Assembly: GCF_030053595.1 (NCBI RefSeq)
Contig: NZ_JASGBQ010000020.1
Coordinates: forward strand, 1 to 55,348
DNA length: 55,348 nt
Direction of reading: 5' to 3'
Source of the DNA: Fusibacillus kribbianus
GTDB lineage: Bacteria; Bacillota; Clostridia; Lachnospirales; Lachnospiraceae
Shown here: positions 29,786-37,910 of the stretch, piece by piece
Layout: each line of letters begins with the position of its first letter
Position numbering within the stretch: position 1 is the stretch's first letter
Translations under genes and position numbers: made by a program
Notes under the pieces: generated by a model
What the model was told of the DNA's origin: nothing
Databases searched by the model: none
Seen by the model: the letters and a program-made list of their open reading frames with translations, nothing else

Positions 29786-32242
29786 CTATTTTACGATCTC
29801 CAGCAGCTTTTCCACCATGCTGTCCATATCGGCCCGGTCGGAAACGATCACCTGAATGCCGTACTGTTCCGCTTCCTTTGCCGTCTGCTCTCCAATGCAG
29901 AGACCACGCACCTTCCGGTAATCCAGTCCGGGAAACATCCTGACAAATCCCCGCACCGTGGAAGCACTTGTGAAGGTCACAATATCCTCCGGCCTTATAT
30001 CCAGACCGTTCCCCTCACCGTCAGACAGCTCCGTCCGGTAAACAGCCACATCATCAAAGGCAATGCCCGCTGCCAGAAGCGGCGCTGTCACCTGCTCCGT
30101 TCCGATGTCTGCCCGGGGCAGAAGAAGCCGTTCTCCCGGCCCGACCTGTTCGGCGAGCAGCGTTCCCAACGCTTCACCGGTATACACGGTGGGTTTCACC
30201 TCCGCGAAAATCCCTCTCTTTGCAAGGGCTTTCTCCGTAGCCGGCCCGATGGCCGCAAAACGGATTCCGGAAAGGTTCCGGATATCAATGCCCGCCTCAT
30301 ACAGCTTATCAAAGAAGCAGTCGACACCCTCCGCGCTGGTAAAGGCGATCCAGCTGTAGGTCTCAAGCTGAGAAAATGCCCGTTCCAGAGGCTCATTGTT
30401 TCCGATTGGCTCCGTTTCGATGGCCGGAAGCAGGATCACCTCGGCCCCAAGGGCCGTCAGCCTGTCAGCCATCTTCCGGCTCCGTTTCTTCGGCCTCGTC
30501 ACAATGATCCGCTGCTTTCCCAACGGCCGGTCCTCCGCCCATCGGAAGGTTTCCGAAAGGCTGCACACCTTTCCCACCACGATCAGAGCAGGAGACTGGA
30601 TCTTTTCTTTCCGGGCCTCCTCAGGAAGCCGGGATACGGTGGACACCACCCTCCGTTGGGCTGCCGTGGTTCCCCGTTCCAGCACCGCTGCAGGCATGTC
30701 TTCCTCCATTCCTGCCGCTACAAGACCCCGGCAGATATCCCCGAGAGCACTGAGTCCCATGTAAAACACAAGCGTTCCGTCCAGCTTTGCCAATGTATCA
30801 AAATCCAGTGTCTCTCCGCTGCCACGCTTTTTATGGGCCGTGATCAGGTGCACAGAGGAGCAGTAATCCCTGTGGGTGACCGGAATTCCCGCGTAGGCCG
30901 GTACTGCCGCTGCAGCAGTCACCCCCGGTACCACCTCAAAGGGAATATGGTGTTCTGCCAAAAGCTCCAGTTCCTCTCCTCCACGGCCGAAAACGAAGGG
31001 ATCGCCTCCTTTTAAGCGAACCACCCGTTTTCCTTCCCGGGCCTTCTCAAGAAGGATCCGGTTAATCTCCTCCTGGGGCACCGGATGATCTCCGGACCGT
31101 TTGCCCACATCAATTTTTTCCGCTTTTTCCGGCATCATCTGAAGAATCGCCGGTCCCACCAGCCGGTCATAGACCACCACCTGGGCCTCTGAAAGGACCT
31201 TCTGCCCCTTCAGGGTAAAAAGACCGGGATCGGAGGGTCCTGCTCCCACCAGCCATACCTTACCGCACGAAGTGCGCCTGCCCGCAGGGCATGCATTGAG
31301 GGGTGCCCCAGGGCGAACCTTACCGCACGAAGTGCGCCCGCCCACTGAAGCCTGAAGCTTTTTTGCAAGAGCGATGCCCAGTGCTTCAGCCTCCTCAGCC
31401 GGACCGGTCAGTTCACCGGTCAGATACCGGCCTGTTTCTTCTTCATAATACAGGCCCCGCAGCCGGAGGAGTTCTCCTTCCTTCACAGCATATGCGGCAA
31501 TAGGGGAAGAACAGCCTCCGTCCAGATACCGTACAAACCCCCGCTCCGCCTCTGCCTCCTGACGGGCACTTTCACAGGCGATGCAGTCCAGGTAAGAGTA
31601 ATCCTCTCCCGTCCGGCCCTGCACTGCCAGAATTGCCTGCCCTGCCGCAGGAATCACCTGGTCCGGCTCCAGGTATGTATCGATCCTGTCGGAAAGCCCC
31701 AGGCGTATCAAGCCTGCAGCAGCCAGCACAATGGCGTCATACTTCCCCTCATCCAGCTTTTTTAACCTGGTCAGTACATTTCCTCTGATCAGGGAAAACT
31801 CCGCCTCCGGAAACATGGCCGCCAGCTGCAGCCGCCGCCGCTCGCTGGAGGTTCCTATCACAAAAGGGCGTCCGCAGTCCGGACTCCATCTCTCTCTTCC
31901 TCTCGGGTAAACCAGCACATCCCGGACCTCTCCCCTCCCGGAAAAGGCCACAATGGGCATCCCCTCCGGCTGTTCCATAGGCATATCCTTCAGGCTGTGT
32001 ACGGAAAAATCGATCTGCTTTTCCCGGAGCGCTTTGTCCAGCTCCTTGACAAACAGACCCTTTCCGCCCACCTGATCCAGGCTTCTGTCCAGAATCATAT
32101 CTCCTGTTGTTTTCATGGTCACCAGCTCAAAGGTGAGTTCCGGATGACTCTTCTCAATCTGCCTGAGCAAAAGCATGGTCTGTTCCACCGCCAGCCGGCT
32201 TTCCCGGCTGCCCACGCGAATCACTTTCTTATTTTCTGCCAT
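29786..32242 (-). CDS. Fused HemC-CobA-HemD
   Basis: An 818-residue fusion of three consecutive enzymes: hydroxymethylbilane synthase (about 1-300; VRVGSRESRLAVEQT, cofactor Cys in YLDGGCSSPIAAYAV), uroporphyrinogen-III C-methyltransferase (about 330-570; VWLVGAGPSDPGLFTLKG, LKGGDPFVFGRGGEE) and uroporphyrinogen-III synthase (about 575-818; IIVTRPKKRSRKMADRL). It would take porphobilinogen to precorrin-2 and so points to siroheme or cobalamin rather than only heme. The start MAENKKVIRVGSRES is chosen by homology; the upstream extension overlaps the preceding gene. The linker between HemC and CobA contains two in-frame copies of a REP-like repeat. Confidence 0.94.
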   Translation of the reverse strand: MAENKKVIRVGSRESRLAVEQTMLLLRQIEKSHPELTFELVTMKTTGDMILDRSLDQVGGKGLFVKELDKALREKQIDFSVHSLKDMPMEQPEGMPIVAFSGRGEVRDVLVYPRGRERWSPDCGRPFVIGTSSERRRLQLAAMFPEAEFSLIRGNVLTRLKKLDEGKYDAIVLAAAGLIRLGLSDRIDTYLEPDQVIPAAGQAILAVQGRTGEDYSYLDCIACESARQEAEAERGFVRYLDGGCSSPIAAYAVKEGELLRLRGLYYEEETGRYLTGELTGPAEEAEALGIALAKKLQASVGGRTSCGKVRPGAPLNACPAGRRTSCGKVWLVGAGPSDPGLFTLKGQKVLSEAQVVVYDRLVGPAILQMMPEKAEKIDVGKRSGDHPVPQEEINRILLEKAREGKRVVRLKGGDPFVFGRGGEELELLAEHHIPFEVVPGVTAAAAVPAYAGIPVTHRDYCSSVHLITAHKKRGSGETLDFDTLAKLDGTLVFYMGLSALGDICRGLVAAGMEEDMPAAVLERGTTAAQRRVVSTVSRLPEEARKEKIQSPALIVVGKVCSLSETFRWAEDRPLGKQRIIVTRPKKRSRKMADRLTALGAEVILLPAIETEPIGNNEPLERAFSQLETYSWIAFTSAEGVDCFFDKLYEAGIDIRNLSGIRFAAIGPATEKALAKRGIFAEVKPTVYTGEALGTLLAEQVGPGERLLLPRADIGTEQVTAPLLAAGIAFDDVAVYRTELSDGEGNGLDIRPEDIVTFTSASTVRGFVRMFPGLDYRKVRGLCIGEQTAKEAEQYGIQVIVSDRADMDSMVEKLLEIVK
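31256..31344. repeat. Two REP-like units inside the hem fusion gene
   Basis: ACCTTACCGCACGAAGTGCG occurs at 31256-31275 and again from 31318, 62 bp further on. Each contains the small palindrome CGCAC-GAA-GTGCG. The first copy and its flank (to about 31300) match, over roughly 45 bp, the inverted copy at 43072-43116 outside any gene. The units add residues such as TSCGK and RRTSCGK to the HemC-CobA linker without breaking the frame. Confidence 0.75.
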
Positions 32243-32264
32243 TATAGCCTGATTATCCTTTCTT

Positions 32265-32732
32265 TCAAGGTTCCTTACTACTATACTTTTCCGCGAAAAG
32301 CTGCCGGACCTCTGCCGCAGCCTCCTTTGCCATCCGGTGATCCTTTCCTCCGGCACAGATTCCTGCCGTCAGAAGCCCCCCTCTGGCAATTCCGGGAAAA
32401 TAAAAATCACACTCTTCTTTTTTGTCCGCCACGTTGACCGGAATCCCTGCCTCCCGGCACCAGACTGCCGCCTGATGGTTTGCCTCCCGGCTGTCAGTCG
32501 CCGCCACCGCCAGAAAGGCCTGATCCAGATCCCTTTTTTCCAGGATGCGGAGCTCACAGTTTATGCGGCCCTCCTCCCAAAGCTTTCTCACCTCCGGAGA
32601 AATCTCCGGTGAAACCACAAAAACCCGGGCGCCGAATTCCTCCAGCACCTGAATGCGCCTTGTGCCGATCACTCCGGCACCCGCAACCACGGCCTTTTTC
32701 CCATCAAGCTCCACAAACATCGGAAATTTCAT
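32265..32732 (-). CDS. Precorrin-2 dehydrogenase (siroheme synthase N-terminal type)
   Basis: A 155-residue NAD-dependent enzyme with the Rossmann motif VVAGAGVIGTRRI near the N-terminus, then VAATDSREANHQAAVWCREAGIPVNVADKKEECDFYFPGI. It oxidises precorrin-2 to sirohydrochlorin. It lacks the methyltransferase half found in CysG; that half is supplied by the fused gene 22 bp downstream. It is somewhat shorter than most family members (about 200 residues), so the C-terminal ferrochelatase part may be missing. Confidence 0.9.
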   Translation of the reverse strand: MKFPMFVELDGKKAVVAGAGVIGTRRIQVLEEFGARVFVVSPEISPEVRKLWEEGRINCELRILEKRDLDQAFLAVAATDSREANHQAAVWCREAGIPVNVADKKEECDFYFPGIARGGLLTAGICAGGKDHRMAKEAAAEVRQLFAEKYSSKEP

Positions 32733-32747
32733 GCTTCTTTTCCTTTT

Positions 32748-33986
32748 CTATTCCAGATTATCTGAAGAACGCTTCAGCCCATCGAGACAGGGCTTCCAGC
32801 TCTGAGGCTCCATGTCCTCCCGGAGGCCGTAACAAAGCTTGGCCACCACCTTGGCCGCCGCCTTCTCGATGGCCTTTTCCAGTTCCTCCCGTTCTTCCCG
32901 CTCCAGTGAATAACTCTTCAGTTCCTTTCGAAGCCGTGCCGCCGTATCTTCCCCTGCTGCCCGGGCGATCTCCTTCACCACCGGCACATACTCCCGAAAC
33001 TCATACCACTGTTCAAATTCCAACTCATATTTCTTCAGGATCTCATCAGCTACCGCGATCTGCTTCAGATCCCCTTCATATTTTAACTGGCTGAAGCTGT
33101 CCATATCAAAAAGACGGATTCCCGACAGCTTCCCAAGCTCCGGCTCCAGATCTCTGGGGATTGCAAGATCAATGAATACCCTTTCACCGTCTGACAGACA
33201 TTCCGCTGCCCGTTCCGCCGTCAGCGTATAATGAGGGCTCACTGTGGCACTCACCACAATATCCATGTGAGAAAGCTTCTCATACCTGTCGTTGTAATCG
33301 ATCACACGACACCCTGCGGGAATGATCGCCTCTCTGGTCTTATACTGACGCAGAGTCATGGACACAAAACCTCCGGCCTTCACAAGCTCTGAAGCGGCCA
33401 GCCGGCCGATCTCCCCGTTTCCGATCACCATACAGTTTTTTCCCTTTATGGAAATTCCCTCTTTGCGAAGGAGCGCTGTCATGGCTGCCGCCACGGAACG
33501 GTCCACGTTGGTGAGAAGCACCTTTGTTTTCACTTTTTTAGCACCGGTCACTGCCGTGCGAAACAGGATCTCCAGCACCGAATCCAGTGCTTCCTGCTCC
33601 CTGGCCACGTCGACAGCCCGCTTCACCTGGCTGATGATCTGGTCGTCCCCGAAGATCTGGGACTGGAGGCCGCAGCACAATTCCATCAGGTAATGGACTG
33701 CCTCTTTCCCCTCCCGTACAGTAAAATAGGAAGCATAATCGGAATAGTCCAGTTCCTTTTCTCTGCAGAGCAGGGCCGCAGGATTGAGCCCGTAAAAGCT
33801 GTCCGCCTCCCCGCTGATCCAGTATTCTGTCCTGTTGCAGGTGGAAATGATCACACAGCCTGTGACTCCTTCTGCTTTTCTGCTCTCCTTCAGTGCCCGC
33901 TCCACCATGGAAGCCGTCATGGAAAACTGCTCCCTGACCTGAACCGGTGCCTTCCGGTAATCTATTCCGGCCATCTTTATCTTCAA
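32748..33986 (-). CDS. hemA: Glutamyl-tRNA reductase
   Basis: A 412-residue NADPH enzyme that reduces glutamyl-tRNA to glutamate-1-semialdehyde, first step of the C5 pathway. The catalytic Cys lies in VIISTCNRTEYW, and the NADPH-binding motif is VIGNGEIGRLAASEL. The C-terminal dimerization helix is present. I prefer the TTG at 33986 (behind GAGGAAAG, giving MKIKMAGIDYRKAPV); an in-frame GTG at 34007 would add seven residues. First gene of the tetrapyrrole operon. Confidence 0.94.
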   Translation of the reverse strand: MKIKMAGIDYRKAPVQVREQFSMTASMVERALKESRKAEGVTGCVIISTCNRTEYWISGEADSFYGLNPAALLCREKELDYSDYASYFTVREGKEAVHYLMELCCGLQSQIFGDDQIISQVKRAVDVAREQEALDSVLEILFRTAVTGAKKVKTKVLLTNVDRSVAAAMTALLRKEGISIKGKNCMVIGNGEIGRLAASELVKAGGFVSMTLRQYKTREAIIPAGCRVIDYNDRYEKLSHMDIVVSATVSPHYTLTAERAAECLSDGERVFIDLAIPRDLEPELGKLSGIRLFDMDSFSQLKYEGDLKQIAVADEILKKYELEFEQWYEFREYVPVVKEIARAAGEDTAARLRKELKSYSLEREEREELEKAIEKAAAKVVAKLCYGLREDMEPQSWKPCLDGLKRSSDNLE

Positions 33987-34007
33987 CGTTCTTTCCTCTT
34001 TTCTCAC

Positions 34008-34137
34008 GTTTCTTGTCCTTAGAAATCATAACATCTTCCCTGGGAATAAGCAAGCCTCCCCGTCCCGAATTTGCGCACCTTCCTCCGGTTTTCTCATATA
34101 TTACTAGTAACCACCCATTCGGAAAGGAATTCTTATA
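34008..34137. other. Divergent promoter region hemA / cotJ
   Basis: This 130-bp gap between hemA (minus) and cotJA (plus) must hold promoters for both operons. I do not see a convincing sigma-A pair. The cotJ promoter is expected to use a mother-cell sigma factor. Confidence 0.4.
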
Positions 34138-34548
34138 TTGGAACGTTATAATCAGCGCCGGGCAGACTGCAGGCGCGGCGGCTCCATGCCCGGCTTCTGC
34201 CCGGGTCCGGCACAGGTATCCTGTGATCCCGCTCCCCGCAGCTGCCCCAAACCGACTCTCTATGAGTCCTCCCGCTGCAGCGGTTCTTCCTCCCTGGAGG
34301 GATCCCACTGCAGAGCACCTGTTTCCCGCGAAAATTCCTGTGGCTGCCCCTCTGCCCCGCGGGCAGATTTTAATGTCTGCCGTTCCGGACAGTGTCCGTC
34401 CGACAGCAATCGGGATGTCGCCATGGGCTATGTACCCTGGCAGCAATGGGAATGTACCTACCCTTTGGATAAGGGTCTTTTCATCGGAACGGTATTTCCG
34501 TCTCTTGACAAACCATTCGTCATCGGGAGGTGTGCAGTCCGGCCATGA
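34138..34548 (+). CDS. cotJA: Spore coat associated protein CotJA
   Basis: A 136-residue protein whose C-terminal part is the CotJA signature: MGYVPWQQWECTYPLDKG, then LFIGTVFPSLDKPFV. Residues 1-90 are a Cys-, Pro- and Ser-rich extension not typical of Bacillus CotJA (about 80 residues) but common in clostridial forms. The start is a TTG behind AAAGGA; with it the frame is open from the divergent promoter region. It overlaps cotJB by four bases. Confidence 0.85.
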   Translation: MERYNQRRADCRRGGSMPGFCPGPAQVSCDPAPRSCPKPTLYESSRCSGSSSLEGSHCRAPVSRENSCGCPSAPRADFNVCRSGQCPSDSNRDVAMGYVPWQQWECTYPLDKGLFIGTVFPSLDKPFVIGRCAVRP

Positions 34549-34829
34549 ATGAATTAATGAATGATATCTACAAATTCAGTTTTGCTCTGGATGATGTGCA
34601 GCTTTATCTGGACACTCATCCCGACTGCCAGGAGGCCCTGGCCTATTATCAGAACATGAAAAAAGCCAGAGAGACCGCTGTAAAGGCGTATGAATGCCAG
34701 TTCGGCCCTCTGACCAAGGACGGCGTAAAGGATGACGCCGATTACTGGACCTGGGTGAACGATCCCTGGCCCTGGGAAGGAGGTGCCTGCTCATGTGGAA
34801 CTATGAAAAAAGGCTGCAGTACCCGGTAA
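34545..34829 (+). CDS. cotJB: Spore coat protein CotJB
   Basis: A 94-residue protein with the CotJB pattern: MNDIYKFSFALDDVQLYLDTHPDCQEALAYYQ, then WTWVNDPWPWEGGA. The ATG overlaps the cotJA stop (ATGA). It overlaps the start of cotJC by 37 bases. It acts with CotJA and CotJC in the spore coat or outer cortex layer of the mother cell. Confidence 0.9.
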   Translation: MNELMNDIYKFSFALDDVQLYLDTHPDCQEALAYYQNMKKARETAVKAYECQFGPLTKDGVKDDADYWTWVNDPWPWEGGACSCGTMKKGCSTR

Positions 34830-34977
34830 ACATCAGCACGCCAAATGCGGAGCTGGCGAAGATCATTATCAGTCAATACGGTGGCCCCGACGGAGAAATG
34901 GGCGCCTCCATGCGTTACCTCTCCCAACGCTACGTAATGCCCTACAGGGAATGTAAGGCAGTGCTGACAGATATCGG
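34793..34977 (+). CDS. cotJC: cotJC, 5' part, interrupted by a skin-like element
   Basis: Residues 1-62 of CotJC, a manganese-catalase-type coat protein: MWNYEKRLQYPVNIS, QYGGPDGEMGASMRYLSQRY, ending CKAVLTDIG. It starts behind AAGGAGG. Homology stops at GGC (34976-34978); the frame then runs into antisense recombinase sequence. The missing part resumes at 38764. Joined at the shared GG, the protein reads DIG-TEELAHLEIV, as in intact CotJC. Confidence 0.9.
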
Positions 34978-36438
34978 CAGAGAAGCCTCTGAAATGTTCC
35001 GCTTTTTACAAACTGCTCTGAAATTTTCCGTTTTTCCGTCGAAAGACTTCCGGGCTGTAAAGCTCCATTTAAACGGAAGCAGCTTCAGATATATGTCAAC
35101 GTTGTCCCTGTCATTTACCACTATTCTATCCAGGATCCCCTTATAGAACTCGTCCTCCTGTTCCACTCCGCCGACAATTTCGCGGATGGTTTCCTCAATC
35201 TCCTTCATCGGGACAGACAGTTCGGAAGAAACCGTAGCTCTGACAACGGAAGTCAGCTGCTCTTCCAGCTTCTCCCTGTCATAGTTCAGGCCTCCGGCAA
35301 CCAGCCTCATCATATGGATGGCCTCTTCGTTCCGAATGCTCTGCCCGACACAACCCACCCGATCTCCTGCCTGATCTATATGAGGGCTTCCGTTCTTCAC
35401 CGCTTCTGCACAACGCCACGCTTTATAGCGGCTTCCGTCTTTCCGTGTCTTATATCTGGCGACGCAACTACTGCCGCAGCGGCCGCACTTGATTTTCCCG
35501 GAGAAGGGATACCTGCTGCTGTGTTTTGATCTTCCTTTCTGCGAGAGGGACCTGGCATCCAGTATGCGGTTTGCTTTTTCAAAGAGTTCCCGGGAAATGA
35601 TCGGTTCATGATGATCCCGCAGAATCACAAACTCCTCCTGGCCCCTGTTATATTTCTTTGAATGGGACAAATAGTCCGGAGTATAGGTCTTTTTCTGAAC
35701 CAGATCGCCGCAGTATTTTTCATTTCGGAGAATGCGGAGAATAACCGTATTCTGCCATTCCCCAGCATACATCGGATGAATGCCTTCCTCCCGAAGCTCC
35801 CGGGCAATGATGTGAGTTCCCTTTCCCTCATGGACAAACTTGTGAAAGATCAGGCGTACCGTCCTTGCTCCCTCCGCATTGACCGTCATTTTTCCGTCTT
35901 TCACATCGTAGCCAAGCATACTCCTGCCGAAGACGATCCCCTGCTCCATCCGGCGTTTCTGTCCCCATTTTACCCGCTCGGAGGTTCTTCGGCTCTCCTC
36001 CTGTGCGATGGAGGACATAATTGCAAGACGCAGCTCCGCATCACTGTCCAGAGTGTTGATATTATCATTCATAAAGATCACGCCGACACCACGGCTTTTC
36101 AGTTCCCGGGTGTAATAAATGCTGTCCAGCGTATTTCTCGCAAAGCGGGAAATTTCCTTGGTTATGATCAGATCAAAGTCGCCGTTTTGGGCGCAGGCTA
36201 TCATACGGTTAAATTCCTTCCGCTTTCTTGTATTGGTCCCGGAAATCCCCTCGTCAGCAAAGATCCCGTAAAGCTCCCAATTAGGACTGGCTGCAATGTA
36301 CTGACGGAAAAATCTGCACTGATTTTCAAAGGAATTTGCCTGGTCCTCCTTGTCCGTGGACACCCGGCAATAGGCAGCCACACGCTTTTTCTCATCCACA
36401 GCTTTCTGTTCCTGATATAACCGTTCATACCGGTCCAT
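34942..36438 (-). CDS. SpoIVCA-type serine recombinase of the cotJC element
   Basis: A 498-residue large serine recombinase with Ser27 in YCRVSTDKEDQ, the Arg motif KEISRFARNTLDS, a recombinase domain (FGRSMLGYDVKDGKM), a zinc-ribbon (CGRCGSSC...C) and a C-terminal coiled coil. It resembles the enzymes that excise skin-type elements from sigK and other sporulation genes. It lies at one edge of the element; its last 11 codons and stop are read from the antisense of cotJC, so excision would change its C-terminal tail. Confidence 0.92.
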   Translation of the reverse strand: MDRYERLYQEQKAVDEKKRVAAYCRVSTDKEDQANSFENQCRFFRQYIAASPNWELYGIFADEGISGTNTRKRKEFNRMIACAQNGDFDLIITKEISRFARNTLDSIYYTRELKSRGVGVIFMNDNINTLDSDAELRLAIMSSIAQEESRRTSERVKWGQKRRMEQGIVFGRSMLGYDVKDGKMTVNAEGARTVRLIFHKFVHEGKGTHIIARELREEGIHPMYAGEWQNTVILRILRNEKYCGDLVQKKTYTPDYLSHSKKYNRGQEEFVILRDHHEPIISRELFEKANRILDARSLSQKGRSKHSSRYPFSGKIKCGRCGSSCVARYKTRKDGSRYKAWRCAEAVKNGSPHIDQAGDRVGCVGQSIRNEEAIHMMRLVAGGLNYDREKLEEQLTSVVRATVSSELSVPMKEIEETIREIVGGVEQEDEFYKGILDRIVVNDRDNVDIYLKLLPFKWSFTARKSFDGKTENFRAVCKKRNISEASLPISVSTALHSL

Positions 36439-36613
36439 TGCTGCCCCTTCTTTCCAGCTCGGCCAGGCAGCGTTTCCTCTGTTCCGGGCTTAACAGCTTT
36501 CTCTGTTCCAGAGAAAAAAGAACTGATTTCTGTATGTTCATAAGAAATGCTTCGTACTCCTCTCCCTTTAATTCCGGAGGCGGATCACCGGAATAAACAA
36601 ATTCTCTGTACAT
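36425..36613 (-). CDS. Small protein upstream of the recombinase
   Basis: A 62-residue charged protein (MYREFVYSGDPPPELKGEEYEAFLMNIQKS, then LLSPEQRKRCLAELERRGSNG) overlapping the recombinase start by 14 bases. The ATG at 36613 has GAGGAG ten bases upstream; an ATG at 36631 is also in frame. I do not recognise it. Its size and coupling would fit a recombination directionality factor. Confidence 0.6.
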   Translation of the reverse strand: MYREFVYSGDPPPELKGEEYEAFLMNIQKSVLFSLEQRKLLSPEQRKRCLAELERRGSNGPV

Positions 36614-36686
36614 TAGCCGCTGTCTCCTCATTTTGTTCCATATATATGGGGCAATGGCTGTACCATAGAACAAACGGGTAAAAAAT

Positions 36687-36711
36687 AGCGCCCACTTCAC
36701 AAGTGAGCGCT
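36687..36711 (-). terminator. Terminator after the rhodanese gene
   Basis: AGCGCCCACTT and AAGTGAGCGCT form an 11-base stem with one mismatch. On the minus strand it is followed by ATTTTTTACC. It separates cargo genes from the recombinase pair. Confidence 0.8.
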
Positions 36712-36739
36712 GTTGTTGTTAAATCGCTGCGGAAACTTC

Positions 36740-37126
36740 TTACTCCACCTCATAGGGCCAGTCATTGATGCCTCCAAACTCATAAATCTGCGTATAGCCC
36801 AGTTCTGCCAGAGCCTGAGAAGCCTGTTTGCTCCGCCGGCCGCTTCGGCAATACACCAGGACCACAGAATCCTTCTTGGGAATCACCGATGCGGCACTGT
36901 CCTCATCGATGGTTCCTAACGGCAGTAAAACTGCCCCCGGAATGTGGCCGGTTTCATATTCTTCCTTTTCCCGGACATCCAGAACGATGGCATCCTCCTG
37001 CTCCTCCATCATCTGCTTTGCTTTATCCTGCGAGATCTGCTGATACGTATTCTTTTCCACGTTCTTCCCTCCGCATCCTGTCAATACTGTTATCATTATC
37101 AAAATCACCGTAAATATGCGTTTCAT
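36740..37126 (-). CDS. Rhodanese-like lipoprotein
   Basis: A 128-residue protein with a signal peptide and lipobox (ILIMITVLTGCGG, Cys18), then a single rhodanese domain: VLDVREKEEYETGHIPGAVLLPL and the active-site loop VYCRSGRRSKQASQ with the catalytic Cys. It should be anchored outside the membrane and handle sulfane sulfur. It is cargo of the cotJC element. Confidence 0.88.
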   Translation of the reverse strand: MKRIFTVILIMITVLTGCGGKNVEKNTYQQISQDKAKQMMEEQEDAIVLDVREKEEYETGHIPGAVLLPLGTIDEDSAASVIPKKDSVVLVYCRSGRRSKQASQALAELGYTQIYEFGGINDWPYEVE

Positions 37127-37183
37127 ATTTTATCTGTCCCCTTTAATCGTCACTTTTATCGTGCCGCCAGTCTTTTCCACCGT

Positions 37184-37870
37184 TCAGCCCTGCCGGAAAG
37201 GGCACCGTCTGCCGATACACTGGTTATTCTGTGCAAAACGTCTGCATACAGGGACCGTCCGTGTCATTTTCACGCCCAATTCCTCCCGTGCAAAGTCGAT
37301 GGCAGCCAGAACAGCCAGATATGAATCCCGTTTGCAGCAGCGGGGACCGCCCACTGCACCGATGCTGCCCAATGCCTGGGATGTCATACGATTGCTGAGC
37401 CCCCAGGGCTCTTGGGCCAGAGGTGTGGAGCTGGTGGCGATAGCAATAAACTGCCCCGCGCTGATTCCTGCGCCGCAGGCGCCCCAAAATCCACATACTC
37501 CACCGGGAACCGCTTTGCCCCGGCTGTACATTTCCCTCAAAGCTTCCTCAAACTCCAGTCTGCCTCCCGCGTTTTTATAGGCTGTCAACAGCGCCATACC
37601 AACCATCACATGATGCTCCGGTCCGTGCATATGACAGAAGGGAAGCCCCATCATTTTTTCGAGGATCTCCATGGGATCTGTCGAGGTCTCGGACAGGCAC
37701 AGGCCAAAAATACTGTCCATTCCCTTTGTATGACATTCGCTGCATACATAATGACCGTTGATACAGCGGGTCTTGCTCATTTCCTGTTTATGACAAATGG
37801 CACACTCCATCAGCTCATCCCTGACCAGATATTGAAGCGGTGCTTTGCAGATCAGACATTCTTCCTTCAT
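37184..37870 (-). CDS. DUF5714-family cysteine-rich protein
   Basis: A 228-residue protein. The N-terminal 55 residues have zinc-ribbon-like cysteine pairs (CLICKAPL, CAICHKQE, CINGHYVCSECHTKGMDSIF). The rest has HMHGPEHHVMVGMALLTAYKNAGG, GVCGFWGACGAGISAG and a Cys-rich end (CRRFAQNNQCIGRRCPFRQG). This is the pattern of DUF5714, whose function is not established; bound metal or a metal-sulfur cofactor is likely. It is cargo of the cotJC element. Confidence 0.75.
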   Translation of the reverse strand: MKEECLICKAPLQYLVRDELMECAICHKQEMSKTRCINGHYVCSECHTKGMDSIFGLCLSETSTDPMEILEKMMGLPFCHMHGPEHHVMVGMALLTAYKNAGGRLEFEEALREMYSRGKAVPGGVCGFWGACGAGISAGQFIAIATSSTPLAQEPWGLSNRMTSQALGSIGAVGGPRCCKRDSYLAVLAAIDFAREELGVKMTRTVPVCRRFAQNNQCIGRRCPFRQG

Positions 37871-37910
37871 CAGATGTTCCCTCTTTCTCCGTTTTGACGG
37901 TTATATCCTT

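Noticed and set aside
34138-34410. The Cys-rich N-terminal region of cotJA as a separate gene
   Set aside because: It is in frame with the CotJA domain and no stop or new ribosome binding site lies between.
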